Origin: Planotetraspora thailandica
GTDB taxonomy: Bacteria; Actinomycetota; Actinomycetes; Streptosporangiales; Streptosporangiaceae
Direction of reading: 5' to 3'
Length of the DNA: 64,000 nt
Assembly: GCF_016863335.1 (NCBI RefSeq)
Contig: NZ_BOOR01000006.1
Coordinates: 124,001-188,000, forward strand
Shown here: positions 16,686-25,800 of the stretch, in pieces
Numbering within the stretch: the first letter of the stretch is position 1
Layout: the number at the start of each line of letters is the position of its first letter
Made by a program: the position numbers and the translations under genes
The notes under the pieces: generated by a model
Database searches by the model: none
Told to the model about the DNA's origin: nothing
The model's input: only the letters and a program-made list of their open reading frames with translations

Positions 16686-17225
16686 TCAGGAGGCGAATGC
16701 GACGATTTCTTGAAATTTCGGGTCATAACCATGCGTGGTGTCCACCGTCAGCGTTGGTACATCCATAGAAATGGGGACGAAGGAATCCACTGTGTAATCG
16801 CCCTCGGCAATTGCCTGGAGGAGGGCGTGATCGGAGTGCGCCGCGCGAAGTGGGCTCTCCCTGAATCGCCGGTCGATTCGCTCATGTGCGGTTGCGGCGG
16901 CGGCCACGCAGCGGACGACGCGTATCCGAGCGAGATCGGCCAGCGGCTCCAGATTCGGGCGCCAGAGCCTGTCCTGAAACGCGGCCTCGGCGACGACGGT
17001 CACCCCGGCTCTGAGCAGCACGCCCACGACGTCGAAGAAGGCCGTAAGCGTCCGCTTGTCGAGCTCGCCGCCATCGCGAGCGGTGTGCACCATGCCCTGT
17101 TTGATCTCGTCACGGCAGATCGCGGGGCACCCCAGCGTTCGCGCGACGCGATGTGCCAGGGTCGTCTTCCCCGACCCGGGGGAGCCGCTCACCACGATCA
17201 GCGCCGGCGACGATCCCTCAGACAT
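16686..17225 (-). CDS. P-loop kinase-like ATPase (AAA_33/zeta-toxin-like)
   Basis: This is a 179-residue P-loop protein. Residues 9-28 contain VVSGSPGSGKTTLAHRVA (Walker A), followed by CRDEIKQGMV, which matches the sugar/nucleotide-kinase-like AAA_33 family in which the second motif's Asp acts as base or metal ligand. RRFRESPLRAAHSD would be the lid region. The likely reaction is phosphorylation of a small molecule. Its ATG overlaps the stop of the upstream 114-residue gene (17218-17562) by 8 bp, so the two should be translated together. Confidence 0.8.
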   Translation of the reverse strand: MSEGSSPALIVVSGSPGSGKTTLAHRVARTLGCPAICRDEIKQGMVHTARDGGELDKRTLTAFFDVVGVLLRAGVTVVAEAAFQDRLWRPNLEPLADLARIRVVRCVAAAATAHERIDRRFRESPLRAAHSDHALLQAIAEGDYTVDSFVPISMDVPTLTVDTTHGYDPKFQEIVAFAS

Positions 17226-17562
17226 GCGGCGCGTGTTCTTCCTCGTGATCCCAGACGGCGCCGTACACCTGCCCGAACGTGTACGGAGGCTCCAGGCCGG
17301 CCAGGACGGCTGCGCGGCAGTCCTCGTGCGCGCAGGTGATGGCGACGGGAGTCACCGGATAGGTCTCGATGAAGTCCCACCGGGCGACCTCCTCGGGGAA
17401 GTCGTCCGCGGAGGCGCGTTCACGCTCCTGCTCCACGATCGAGGGAGCGGCCGCCTCCACCGCGAGCCGAATTCGCTCCTCGACCGCTTTGCCTGAATGT
17501 GCGGAATACGCGGCGAGCGCGGCTTCGACGGCTGCCGGCGGAAGATCGGGTTGACTGGGCAT
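17218..17562 (-). CDS. Hypothetical protein with C-terminal Cys2/His2-like cluster
   Basis: I do not recognise this 114-residue protein. The N-terminal two thirds are predicted helical and rich in Ala/Glu (VEAALAAYSAHSGKAVEERI). The last 40 residues hold CAHEDC and, near the end, DHEEEH, which could bind a zinc ion between two Cys and two His. Its ATG at 17562 lies inside a 19-bp perfect inverted repeat, which also supplies the GGAAGATG ribosome site. It is translationally coupled to the downstream P-loop kinase gene through an 8-bp overlap, so they probably act together. Confidence 0.65.
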   Translation of the reverse strand: MPSQPDLPPAAVEAALAAYSAHSGKAVEERIRLAVEAAAPSIVEQERERASADDFPEEVARWDFIETYPVTPVAITCAHEDCRAAVLAGLEPPYTFGQVYGAVWDHEEEHAPHV

Positions 17563-17602
17563 GACTTCATCTTCCGGCCTTCCGCCGGAAGATGAAGTCA
17601 TG
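17560..17602. promoter_or_regulatory. 19-bp perfect inverted repeat spanning the divergent gene starts
   Basis: CATGACTTCATCTTCCGGC (17560-17578) and its exact complement (17584-17602) are separated by only 5 nt. Each arm carries the sequence GGAAGATGAAGTCATG in the outward direction, so both strands read the same ribosome site plus ATG. The left arm's ATG (17562) starts the 114-residue gene; the right arm's ATG (17600) opens a short reading frame that overlaps the DUF402 start in another frame. It could be an operator or an RNA hairpin hiding both ribosome sites. Confidence 0.7.
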
Positions 17603-17631
17603 AATCTCGATCTTTCGTCGAGGGGCTGCAC

Positions 17632-18276
17632 ATGGGACCGGTCAGGGCACGGTTCGACGTGGGGGAGACGGTGGTACGCCGAGACGTCTTCCGCGAGAAG
17701 ACCTGGACGGCGTCGCCTCAGCGCGTGCTGCTGGACGACGGCGAAAGGCTGGCACTGGCGTGCTGGCCAGGAGCCGTGAGCCTGGCGCCCACGGATTGGA
17801 TCTTGTGGCTGCGGACCGGAGACCCGGTGGTCAGGAAACAGACGATTCACAACCTCGCATCGGGGCGATGGCGGCTCGGCAGGTGGATCTGGCGCGACAC
17901 CATCTGGGTCAGCAGCCAGAGGACCGGCGACTACTACGGTGTCGGCCAGTTCTACGACCCGCAGCACCGGTTGCAGCGGTGGTACGTGAACTTCCAGCGG
18001 CCTTATCGGCGCACCGCTCTGGGGATCGACACGTTCGACCTCTTGCTCGACCTCGTGGTGGAGCCGGACCTGTCCGCTTATCGATGGAAGGACGAGGACG
18101 AATACACGCATGGCCGACGCCTGGGCGTCATCAGCGACGCGGAGCATCAGGCGGTCGAGAGAGCCCGCGAACAGGTGATTGCGCTGATCGATGAGCGGAC
18201 TGGACCGTTCGAGGACACCTGGCAAGTCGACCTCGGGTGGCCTCTGCCGGTTTTGCCTTCGGCCCAGCCGACCTGA
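17632..18276 (+). CDS. DUF402 domain protein (nucleoside di/triphosphatase-like)
   Basis: This 214-residue protein is of the DUF402 family. The core reads TWASPQRVLLDDGERLALAC early and GDYYGVGQFYDPQHRLQRWY, then YVNFQRPYRR, TFDLLLDLVVEPDLSAYRWKDE near residues 130-160, with the acidic residues that bind metal in DUF402 phosphatases such as the Gram-positive Ntdp proteins. Hydrolysis of nucleotides is the best guess. The start at 17632 follows a 30-nt segment after the inverted repeat at 17560-17602. An ATG at 17600 in another frame could form a short overlapping leader ORF. It is convergent with the APH-like gene, 7 bp away. Confidence 0.78.
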   Translation: MGPVRARFDVGETVVRRDVFREKTWTASPQRVLLDDGERLALACWPGAVSLAPTDWILWLRTGDPVVRKQTIHNLASGRWRLGRWIWRDTIWVSSQRTGDYYGVGQFYDPQHRLQRWYVNFQRPYRRTALGIDTFDLLLDLVVEPDLSAYRWKDEDEYTHGRRLGVISDAEHQAVERAREQVIALIDERTGPFEDTWQVDLGWPLPVLPSAQPT

Positions 18277-18283
18277 TTCGCCT

Positions 18284-19090
18284 TCAGGCGGCCAGCAACT
18301 CAAGGACACGCTCGGCCTGTCGTTCAAGGGTGCCGGGAGGATTGCGCGGGTTGTCGGCATCGTCGCCGGCGAGGACGCGAAGCCACGTGAGTGCGAGCAG
18401 TCGGCGTGCGGCGCCGAGACGGCCCCGCTCGGATGGGCCGAGATCGAAGTGGTCGAGGAAGGCGCGATGATCGAAGTCGCTGTCCACCCAGGTGGAGACG
18501 TGCTCGGTCACCTCTGCCAGCTCGAAGGCCCGATCGCTGCGGCCGGAGTCTTCGAAGTCGACCATTCGCACGCGGGAGCCGTCCCAAAGGAAATTGGCCA
18601 GATTACTGTCACCACGGCCGAACACCGGTTGGCCGAGCGGCGCCCGGAAGCCGCCCGCCTCTTTCTCCAGCCATCGCCTGCCTTCCGACATGGCGTGCCG
18701 TACGACGGGTGGAGCGGGTTCGGGCGCCCAAGCACCGACCAGTTCGACGAGTTCGACCGCGTGACCCCGCCGAAGCGGCAATGTGGTGAGCACTGAAGGA
18801 GGAACGGCGGTGTGCAGGGTGGTGAGGGCGTTCGCCAGTGCGGTGATCTGGTCCTGGGGCACCCGCGTCCCGCGAAGCTGGCTGCCGCCGAGCCGGGACA
18901 TCACCACTGTCGGCTGATCGCCGTATAGCTCGGCCTGGAGCGGCTCCGGGGCGAGCCCGGGGGCATGGCGGGAGAGGAGGGTCAACGCCCGCCATTCGCA
19001 GTACGGCTCGTCGCGTGATCGGGAGCGAAACCGCTTGATCACCTTGTCTGGATATATCTCGACTACGTGTCTGTGCCTCTGGTCCACCAT
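18284..19090 (-). CDS. Aminoglycoside phosphotransferase-family (APH/ChoK-like) kinase
   Basis: This 268-residue kinase-like protein has the catalytic loop FGRGDSNLANFLWDG (about residues 156-170), where the Asp and Asn correspond to the HxDxxxxN of APH enzymes with the first His replaced. The metal-binding VDFEDSG follows about 12 residues later. KVIKRFRSRSRDEP supplies the ATP-site Lys. Most chromosomal members phosphorylate sugars, choline-like molecules or metabolites rather than drugs, so resistance should not be assumed. A GGGAAG ribosome site precedes the ATG. Repeat array 2 begins only 24 bp upstream of the start. Confidence 0.82.
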   Translation of the reverse strand: MVDQRHRHVVEIYPDKVIKRFRSRSRDEPYCEWRALTLLSRHAPGLAPEPLQAELYGDQPTVVMSRLGGSQLRGTRVPQDQITALANALTTLHTAVPPSVLTTLPLRRGHAVELVELVGAWAPEPAPPVVRHAMSEGRRWLEKEAGGFRAPLGQPVFGRGDSNLANFLWDGSRVRMVDFEDSGRSDRAFELAEVTEHVSTWVDSDFDHRAFLDHFDLGPSERGRLGAARRLLALTWLRVLAGDDADNPRNPPGTLERQAERVLELLAA

Positions 19091-19113
19091 GGGCTCTTCC
19101 CCCCGCCTTCCCC

Positions 19114-19358
19114 GTGATCATGCAGAACTTCGCGGAAACCGCCACTGCCTGGGCCTTCCCCTGTCGTGATCATGCAGAAGTTCGACCACGCATGACCCCA
19201 CCTGCGGTTCCGCGTTCCGTGATCATGCACGACGCCGATCGTGCATGATCACGAAATGTATCCGCGCAGGTCAACACGGCAATCCACGAACTTCTGCATG
19301 ATCACGATGAGAGAAATCCCTGCTCAGGCCCTCGATTATCGAACTTCTGCATGATCAC
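19114..19358. repeat. 53-bp-period inverted repeat array, locus 2 (2 + hairpin + 2)
   Basis: Two direct cores (GTGATCATGCAGAASTTCG) start at 19114 and 19166. The central hairpin at 19219-19252 has the stem GTGATCATGCACGA, a 6-nt loop and a perfect complement. Two inverted cores end at 19305 and 19358. Steps are 52, 53, 53 and 53 bp. This is the same design as the array at 7466-7818 with one fewer unit per side. It lies between the divergent APH-like and YCII genes. The cores are nearly identical between loci while the 33-nt intervals and the hairpin loop differ. Confidence 0.9.
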
Positions 19359-19363
19359 GCGCA

Positions 19364-19411
19364 GGAACCAAGGGACCAAGGGACCAAGGAACCAAGGGAC
19401 CAAGGGGCCAA
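19364..19411. repeat. Six tandem 8-bp repeats next to array 2
   Basis: Six consecutive 8-mers of the form GGGACCAA (with GGAACCAA and GGGGCCAA variants) start 5 bp after the last array core. They occupy the same relative position as the 20-bp tandem repeats beside array 1. Confidence 0.85.
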
Positions 19412-19428
19412 GGAAGTTGGGAGGGTGG

Positions 19429-19455
19429 TGTCCGGAAGTGGGTGGGCCGTTCGTC
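19429..19455 (+). promoter_or_regulatory. Candidate ECF-type promoter of the YCII/ECF42 operon
   Basis: TGTCCG (19429-19434) and CGTC (19452-19455) are 17 bp apart, 33 bp before the YCII start. This resembles the TGTCGA/CGTC-like promoter I recall for ECF42 sigma factors, which often control their own operon. The match is not exact and the consensus is from memory. Confidence 0.4.
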
Positions 19456-19487
19456 ATCGTGGTGAGGTCACAGACAAAGGAGTGACG

Positions 19488-19823
19488 ATGAAGTACATGA
19501 TGTTCGTCTGCACCGACGCCGAGCCCGACACCGACCCCTCGCCTGACCCTGACATCTACGCGTGGGTGGAGGACAACGACGCCGCCGGCCGTCGCCTGCA
19601 GGGCAGCGTGCTGGCGCCGACGTCGGCGGCCACGACGGTACGGGTCCGCAACGGGCAGCTGCTGGTCTCGGACGGCCCGTTCGCGGAGACCAAGGAGGTG
19701 ATCGTGGGCTTCGACCTGCTGGAGTGCGCGGATCTCGACGAGGCGATCGAGGTGGCCCGCACCCACCCGATGGCGCGGAGAGGGCGGATGGAGCTGCGCC
19801 CGCTGGCCGAACTGGACGGGTGA
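19488..19823 (+). CDS. YCII/DGPF-domain protein
   Basis: This 111-residue protein starts MKYMMFVCTDAEPD and contains SDGPFAETKEVIVGFDLLEC at about residues 62-81. The DGPF motif defines the DGPF subgroup of YCII-related proteins, and HPMARRGRMELRPL completes the domain. These proteins are consistently encoded next to ECF42 sigma factors and are thought to be controlled by them; their catalytic activity is unproven. An AAAGGAG lies upstream of the ATG. The sigma factor gene follows after 4 bp, so the pair is one operon. Confidence 0.92.
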   Translation: MKYMMFVCTDAEPDTDPSPDPDIYAWVEDNDAAGRRLQGSVLAPTSAATTVRVRNGQLLVSDGPFAETKEVIVGFDLLECADLDEAIEVARTHPMARRGRMELRPLAELDG

Positions 19824-19827
19824 CGAC

Positions 19828-21063
19828 GTGAACGACGGGCTCGCGGACGCCGTGGCGTCCGCGAGCGCGGACTCGTATACGAGGATCGTCGCCACGCTGA
19901 TCCGCGTCACCGGCGACTGGACGCTGGCGGAAGACTGCGCGCAGGAGGCGCTGGCCCTCGCCCTGCAGAGATGGGGGGAGGAGGGCGTGCCGGGCAACCC
20001 GGGCGGCTGGCTGATGACGGTGGCGCGCAACCGCGCGATCGACGTGCTGCGCCGGGCCTCGGTCGAACGCCGGAAGCTGGCCGAACTGGCCGCGCTCGCC
20101 GATCCGGCCATGCCGGAGCGACAGGCACAGGAGGAGCTCGTGGACGACCGGTTGCGGCTCATCTTCGCCTGCTGCCACCCGGCGCTCGCCCTGGAGTCGC
20201 GGGTGGCGCTCACTTTGCGGACGATCTGCGGGGTGCCCACCGCCGACATCGCGCGCGCCTTCTTGGTCAGCGAGTCGGCCATGACACGCCGCCTGACCCG
20301 GGCCAAATCGAAGATCGCCGATGCTCGCATCCCCTATCGGGTGCCGACCGGCCCGGCGCTCGGCGAGCGGCTTCCCGGCGTGCTCTCCGTGCTGTATCTG
20401 CTGTTCACCCACGGCTACAACGCCGACGGCCCGCCCGCGTTCGCCGATGAGGCGATCCGCCTGGCGCGGCTCCTGCGGCGGCTCATGCCGGACCAGGGCG
20501 AGATCTCGGGGCTGCTGGCGTTGTTCCTGTTCCAGCATTCCCGGCGCAAGGCCCGCCGGGACCGGCACGGCAACCTGCTTCCCATGGACAGGCAGGACCG
20601 GCGCCGCTGGGATCACGCCGCGATCGACGAGGGTCTGCGCGTCCTCGCCGAGGCGCCGCAGGACGATCCGTACGCCCTGCAGGCCAGGATCGCCGCCTGC
20701 CACGCCACCGCCGCCTCGGCCGACGCCGTCGACTGGACGGCCATCGCCGCCTGCTACGACCGGCTGGCCGAGGTCCAGCCGTCGCCGGTGATCGAGCTGA
20801 ACCGCGCTGTGGCGCACGGCTACGCGTACGGCCCGGCGGCCGGGTTGACTCTGCTCGCCCGGGCCCGCGTCGGCGGCGCGTTGGACGGCTATCCGCTCGC
20901 CATTGCCGCCGAGGCCGACCTGACAGAACGCAATGGCGATCCCGGCCGGGCGGCGGCCCTGTTCCGTCAGGCCGCCGCGGTCGCCCACTCCGAACCCGAA
21001 CGCCGGGCGCTGCTCGACCGCGCCAAGGAGGCTGCGGCCGGGAGTGAGTCACGGGGAAATTGA
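19828..21063 (+). CDS. ECF42-type sigma factor with C-terminal DUF6596/TPR-like extension
   Basis: This 411-residue sigma-70 family protein has region 2 at about residues 15-75 (EDCAQEALALALQRWGEEGV, NPGGWLMTVARNRAIDVLRR) and region 4 at about 105-160 (RVALTLRTICGVPTADIARA, LVSESAMTRRLTRAKSKI). A long C-terminal helical extension follows (DUF6596; LSVLYLLFTHGYNADGP, LLALFLFQHSRRKARRD, NRAVAHGYAYGP). No anti-sigma factor is adjacent. In ECF42 proteins the extension itself is needed for activity, so the partner DGPF protein is the likely output. GTG start, 4 bp after the YCII gene. Confidence 0.92.
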   Translation: MNDGLADAVASASADSYTRIVATLIRVTGDWTLAEDCAQEALALALQRWGEEGVPGNPGGWLMTVARNRAIDVLRRASVERRKLAELAALADPAMPERQAQEELVDDRLRLIFACCHPALALESRVALTLRTICGVPTADIARAFLVSESAMTRRLTRAKSKIADARIPYRVPTGPALGERLPGVLSVLYLLFTHGYNADGPPAFADEAIRLARLLRRLMPDQGEISGLLALFLFQHSRRKARRDRHGNLLPMDRQDRRRWDHAAIDEGLRVLAEAPQDDPYALQARIAACHATAASADAVDWTAIAACYDRLAEVQPSPVIELNRAVAHGYAYGPAAGLTLLARARVGGALDGYPLAIAAEADLTERNGDPGRAAALFRQAAAVAHSEPERRALLDRAKEAAAGSESRGN

Positions 21064-21219
21064 TTTCTGCGTGATTTAAGAAACCCGTGGGAATTGGTCT
21101 TTGTTAAAGAGCCGGGAATACTCAGGGTTCACATTTCGTCTGAGGTAAAGAGTCTGGTCAAATCACCCCCCGACCACGAAACCATGGCCCACGTCTGGCG
21201 GGGAAGGGGGGTCCGGGAA

Positions 21220-22602
21220 GTGAGCATCCGCCAATACACGGAAAAAGCCCGGTTCATGCTCTTCCTCGGCGTTGTCGTGGCACTGCTGAGCGTCCTGTTA
21301 TCGGGCATTGTCATCTTCATCGTTCATCGGCTGACGACGGACTCGCTCACGGACTCGGTCACCGCGACGGCGACCGAGGTCGCCTCGCTCGTTCCCCGCG
21401 GAGAGGTGCAAGATCCCATCGGTGAACGCGGGGTCCCGTACGTCCAGGTCCTGAACTCCGAGCGCAAGGTGGTCGCCTCCACCGCGAACCTGCACGGTCG
21501 GCCGCCCATCGCGAATTTCCTGCCCGCCAACACCGAGAGTGAGAAGGCCGAGATCGTCTGTAGCAAGGCGATCCCCTCGAAGGACTGCGTTCTGGTCGTC
21601 GCCGTCGAGGCGGGACAAGACGGCAGGATGTGGACCATCTACGGCGCCGTGCCGACGGTGCCCTTCTACGTCGACCCGTTCCTCGCGCTGTTGCTGATCT
21701 CAGGAACAGTGATCATCGTCGGGGTCATCGTCTTCGCCAGCTATCGCATCATCGTCGGATACATGGAGCCCGTACGGCTCGTCCGGACCGAGCTCGGCCA
21801 TCTGCACCCCACACGGCTGAGCGACCGGGTGATGGTGCCGCCGCGCAGCCACCGGGAGGCGCATGATCTGGCGACGACCGTGAACAAGACCCTCGATCAG
21901 CTCCAGGCGATGATGGAGCGCGAACGGCAGTTCACCTTCGACATCTCCCACGACCTGCGCAACCCGATCACCGGGATGCGTACGGAGATCGAAGAGGCCC
22001 TCCTGGCCCCGGACGAGGTGGACGTGCCCACGCTGGGCAAGACCTTGCTCTCCGGCCTGGACCGGCTGCAGGCGATCGTGTCCGACCTGCTGATGCTCGC
22101 CAAGCTTGACGCGGGCGCGCCGACCCCCTGCCGGCGGGTCGACCTGGCCGAAGTCGCACGGGCGGAATGCGGCCGTCGCCACTGCGACAAGGAGCTCGTC
22201 TGCGACCTGGCTCCGGATGCGGTCGTGGAAGGCGACGGCGTACGGCTCGCGCGGCTGGTCAACAATCTGGTCGCCAATGCCATTCGGCACGCCACCTCCA
22301 CCGTCACCCTGCGCGTGTACCGCGAAGGCGGTGAAACCAAATCAGATCTTGGTACGGCGGTGCTCGAGGTAGCCGACGACGGCGACGGGATAGCACCGGC
22401 CGACCGTGAGGCGGTGTTCCAGCGTTTCGTGCGGCTGGAGGCCGGGCGCAGGAAGGATTCCGGCGGCACCGGGCTCGGCCTGCCCATCGCCAGGCAGGTC
22501 GCCGAGAGCCATGGCGGCACGCTCACGATCGAGGACAGCGACCGGGGCGCCCGCTTCGTCCTGCGCATCCCTCTGGCATCGGCGAGCGCGGCAACCCCGT
22601 AA
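21220..22602 (+). CDS. Orphan sensor histidine kinase
   Basis: This 460-residue membrane kinase has TM1 at about residues 12-35, an extracytoplasmic domain with two cysteines (IVCSKAIPSKDCVLVV), TM2 at about 160-180, a HAMP region, and a HisKA domain with the phosphoacceptor His244 in FDISHDLRNPITGM. The HATPase domain shows NNLVANAIRHA (N box), DDGDGIAP (G1) and GGTGLGLPIARQ (G2). No response regulator lies on either side, so it is an orphan. The GTG at 21220, with a GGGAAGG site upstream, starts just before TM1; longer in-frame starts at 21094 and 21184 are possible. The downstream secreted protein gene could be a target. Confidence 0.88.
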   Translation: MSIRQYTEKARFMLFLGVVVALLSVLLSGIVIFIVHRLTTDSLTDSVTATATEVASLVPRGEVQDPIGERGVPYVQVLNSERKVVASTANLHGRPPIANFLPANTESEKAEIVCSKAIPSKDCVLVVAVEAGQDGRMWTIYGAVPTVPFYVDPFLALLLISGTVIIVGVIVFASYRIIVGYMEPVRLVRTELGHLHPTRLSDRVMVPPRSHREAHDLATTVNKTLDQLQAMMERERQFTFDISHDLRNPITGMRTEIEEALLAPDEVDVPTLGKTLLSGLDRLQAIVSDLLMLAKLDAGAPTPCRRVDLAEVARAECGRRHCDKELVCDLAPDAVVEGDGVRLARLVNNLVANAIRHATSTVTLRVYREGGETKSDLGTAVLEVADDGDGIAPADREAVFQRFVRLEAGRRKDSGGTGLGLPIARQVAESHGGTLTIEDSDRGARFVLRIPLASASAATP

Positions 22603-22684
22603 GTCTCGTCACCCCCCCGGCGCTCCATGTGTGCCTGAAAGGTAGTTGTGTGATCGTGACGTCGGGGCCCATCACGTCAACTCC

Positions 22685-22717
22685 TTGATCGGTTACGGTC
22701 ATGACCCGAGTAATCAA
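22685..22717. promoter_or_regulatory. Palindromic element upstream of the FG-GAP gene
   Basis: GGTCATGACC (22697-22706) is a perfect palindrome. TTGAT (22685) and ATCAA (22713-22717) mirror each other around it, making a 33-bp nearly symmetric site about 85 bp before the coding start. It is a candidate operator in the 199-bp gap after the kinase gene. Confidence 0.35.
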
Positions 22718-22801
22718 CTGGGGCCAATCTGGACTGTCCGATCCCACGGTCGCGAAAGCGGATCTTCGTGGTGCGTTCGGGCACAGCACCAAGGGGGATC
22801 C

Positions 22802-25800
22802 GTGGGGCCGTTCACCCACGCGCCGGCCGAGTTTCCGTACAGACGTCGTCTCCGCGGGGCACGACTCGTCGTTCGCGCGCTGACCGCAGGTCTCGCGTTC
22901 GCCGCCGTCGCCGCTCCGCTCGCCGCGAGCGCGCCGACCGCCCAGGCCGCGGCGCCCGCGTCTCAGGAGATCGTGATCACGACTCCCGTACGAGCCACCC
23001 CGCGGGCGGACAAACCGCTGGCGGGCGGCACCACGGGTTTCCTGCACCAGCAAGAAGGCCTCGACGGATACACCTGGACCGATTACGCGTCCGGTGCGTC
23101 GAAGCAGGTTCCCGGCTTGCGGACACTCCCGTCCGGCACGTTCGTGCGCCCGGTGGGCGCCGGAGGCGACCTGCTCGTCCTCTACCCGAGCCCGGCCCTC
23201 GGCGAGGGTGCCTACACCGTGCTTGATCCGCATACCGGCGCGCTTCGCGAGATGCCCGTCCCCGCGGGCTACGTCGTCCGCGGCACCGTCGCCGGCAAGG
23301 TCATGGCCCTCCGGACAGGCCTGGATGCGGGCGGACTGCTGCTCGGCATCGATCCGGGCTCCACGCAGTCTTCCGCCTTCACCGGGCTTCCCACCGATTC
23401 AATGCTGCTCAGCCTCGCCGTGCAACCGCACGCCGCCGACGACCGGGGCGCCCTGATCTCCTACAAGCAGGCCGGCCAGTACCGTTTCGGCCTGCTTGAC
23501 CCCGCCACCGCGGCCGTCACGCCGATTCCCGCGATGACGAGCAGTCGTGCCGATCTGCGGGTCATGCTCACCGCGGATCGTGTCCTCTGGTGGGCTCCCG
23601 GCGTCCCCACGCTGCACTGGATGCCACGCGCTGACGTGTCCGCGCAGGTGCGGGACCTGGCTTTGCCCTCCGACTCGAATCCGGTGGCGGCGATCGGTGA
23701 CACATTCCTCGTGGTGCGGGCGGCGGTCTCGGACACCACGCTCGGGCCGAGGGTGACGGCCCTGCCCCTTGACGGCGGCGAACCGAGCACCGTGCTCGAC
23801 CACATCGCGTCGGTTTCGACCCTCGCACTGTTCGCCGCGGACGACAGCACCGTGTTCGTCGGCGGCTCCGGCGTCGGCGACTGGGCGGCGCACCGCGTCA
23901 CAGCCGGCTCGGACGGTGCGCTCAGCGTGAAGGCCGTCCTTCCGCTGCCTTCTGTCGGCACCGACGTCAGGGGCCTGAACCTCTATCGCGGCACCCTCAA
24001 CCGGGTGGACGAAATCCTCGGCAAGCTGTCCCTCTACCAGCAGGACGTGGGCATCGCAGCGGTGCCGATCGCGGGTACGGCCAAGCCGTTGTCGGCGGGC
24101 ATGCCCGCTTCCACCGTGCGATGCGCGGCGGGTGAGGACTGCGTGCGGGTCGTCGAGGGCAACTCCTACGGCCACGCATTCCTGTCCGAGGCGGACGGGA
24201 AGACCTACCTGGAGACCCGGGTGGACAGCTACACCTCGCACACGCAGACCCAGTTGCCGGGAAGCGGTGGCCAGGTTCTTGATGCTTCCCGCGACTATGT
24301 GGTGGTCGACGGCGCCTCCCCGAAGACGCAGTATCTTGTCGTCCCCGGCACCGGCAAGGTGATACGTAGCCGGCCGGTGCAGGCGGCGGCGCTCTGGTAC
24401 TCCACGTTGTGGAGCACGTCCACGAGCGCTCCCGGCACGCTGACGGCGGAGACGCTGACCCTGAGCGCTTCCAGCCCCGGCAAGCCGATTCGTACGGTGA
24501 CGACGGGAGCAGCCTGTGTCCCCACCGAGTTGCAGGCGAGCGCCCGATGGCTCTACTGGTCCTGCGGTGACGGCGAGCAGGCCGGGGTGTACGACCTGAC
24601 GAACAATCGTGGGTTCGCGGTGCCGTCCGGCCAGGCCATGCTCGGCGACGGATACGTCGTGCGGCACGATCGGACGGCGGGCGAGCTGAAACTGACCGAC
24701 TTCCACACCGGCGCCCCCGCCGCGGAACGCACCGTCGGCGACCTGCCGGGAAGCGGCCTCCCGGATGACCGCAGGATCACCTGGACCGTGGACAAGTACA
24801 GCGGTCACATCGCCTACGTGGACGACGAGAACAGGGTGCATGTGCTGGCGGACGGGGTGCCGGACTCCGCCCCGGTGATCGCTCTAGCGGACGTCTCGGA
24901 CGTCGCCGAACCGAGGGTGTCGTGGTACTGGTCGGCGTATTTCTACCTGAGCCGTCCGTTGGACTCCTGGGAGCTGACCATCTCGCACAAGATCACTGGG
25001 CGCAAGGTGGCGACGCTCACCGGCATGGCCGAACGCGGCGGGAATGCCCTGACCACCTTCTGGAACGGCCGGGAGCCGAACACGGTCGTTCCCGAGAGCG
25101 GCGCCTACACATGGCGGTTGACCGCCAAATACAGCGGCGGAACGGTGCCCGCGCAGTTGGGCAGCGGCGTGCTGAGAGTGGACTGCGGCCGCGTGCCCAC
25201 GCACGTCTACGACTGCGACGCCCGCCCCGACCTGCTGGCCGTTCGCTCGGACGGAAAGCTCTACTCCTACGAGGGGCAGTCCAACAGGACGCTGCGCAAC
25301 GCCGGGTTCACCGCCATCTGGCCGACCTCGTCCCTGCTGGTGCCGATCGGCGACCTCAACGGCGACCTCCAGGCCGATCTGCTGGTCCGGGATTCCAAGG
25401 GGGCGCTGCGCGCGTACTGGGGCTTCGGCCAGGTGTATTTCGCGAAGAGCACGAACAAGTCCACTCTCATTGGGACGGGCTGGGAGAGGTACAACGTGTT
25501 GACCTCGCCGGGTGACCTGACCGGTGACGGGCGGCCGGACCTGGTGGCCCGGGACAAGTCCGGGGTGTTGTGGATGTACGCGGCCGACGGCAAGGGCAAG
25601 TTCAAGGGCCGGGTGAAGATCGCCTCCGGCCAGGGCGGCTACACGATGATGGTCGGCGTCGGAGACATCAACGGCGACGGCCAGGGCGACATGCTCGGCC
25701 GCGACAAGTCGGGTTATCTGTGGCGCTGGTACGGCAACGGCAAGGGCACCTTCGGCGGCCGGGTCAGGCTCGCGGCCGGCTGGAACTCCTACAACGCCGT

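Noticed and set aside
17561-17779. 72-codon ORF starting in the inverted repeat as a real gene
   Set aside because: Its codon pattern is not typical and it overlaps the well-supported DUF402 gene; at most it is a short leader ORF.
18284-19090. Aminoglycoside resistance gene
   Set aside because: The family is APH-like, but the substrate loop does not match known resistance enzymes and most chromosomal members act on metabolites.
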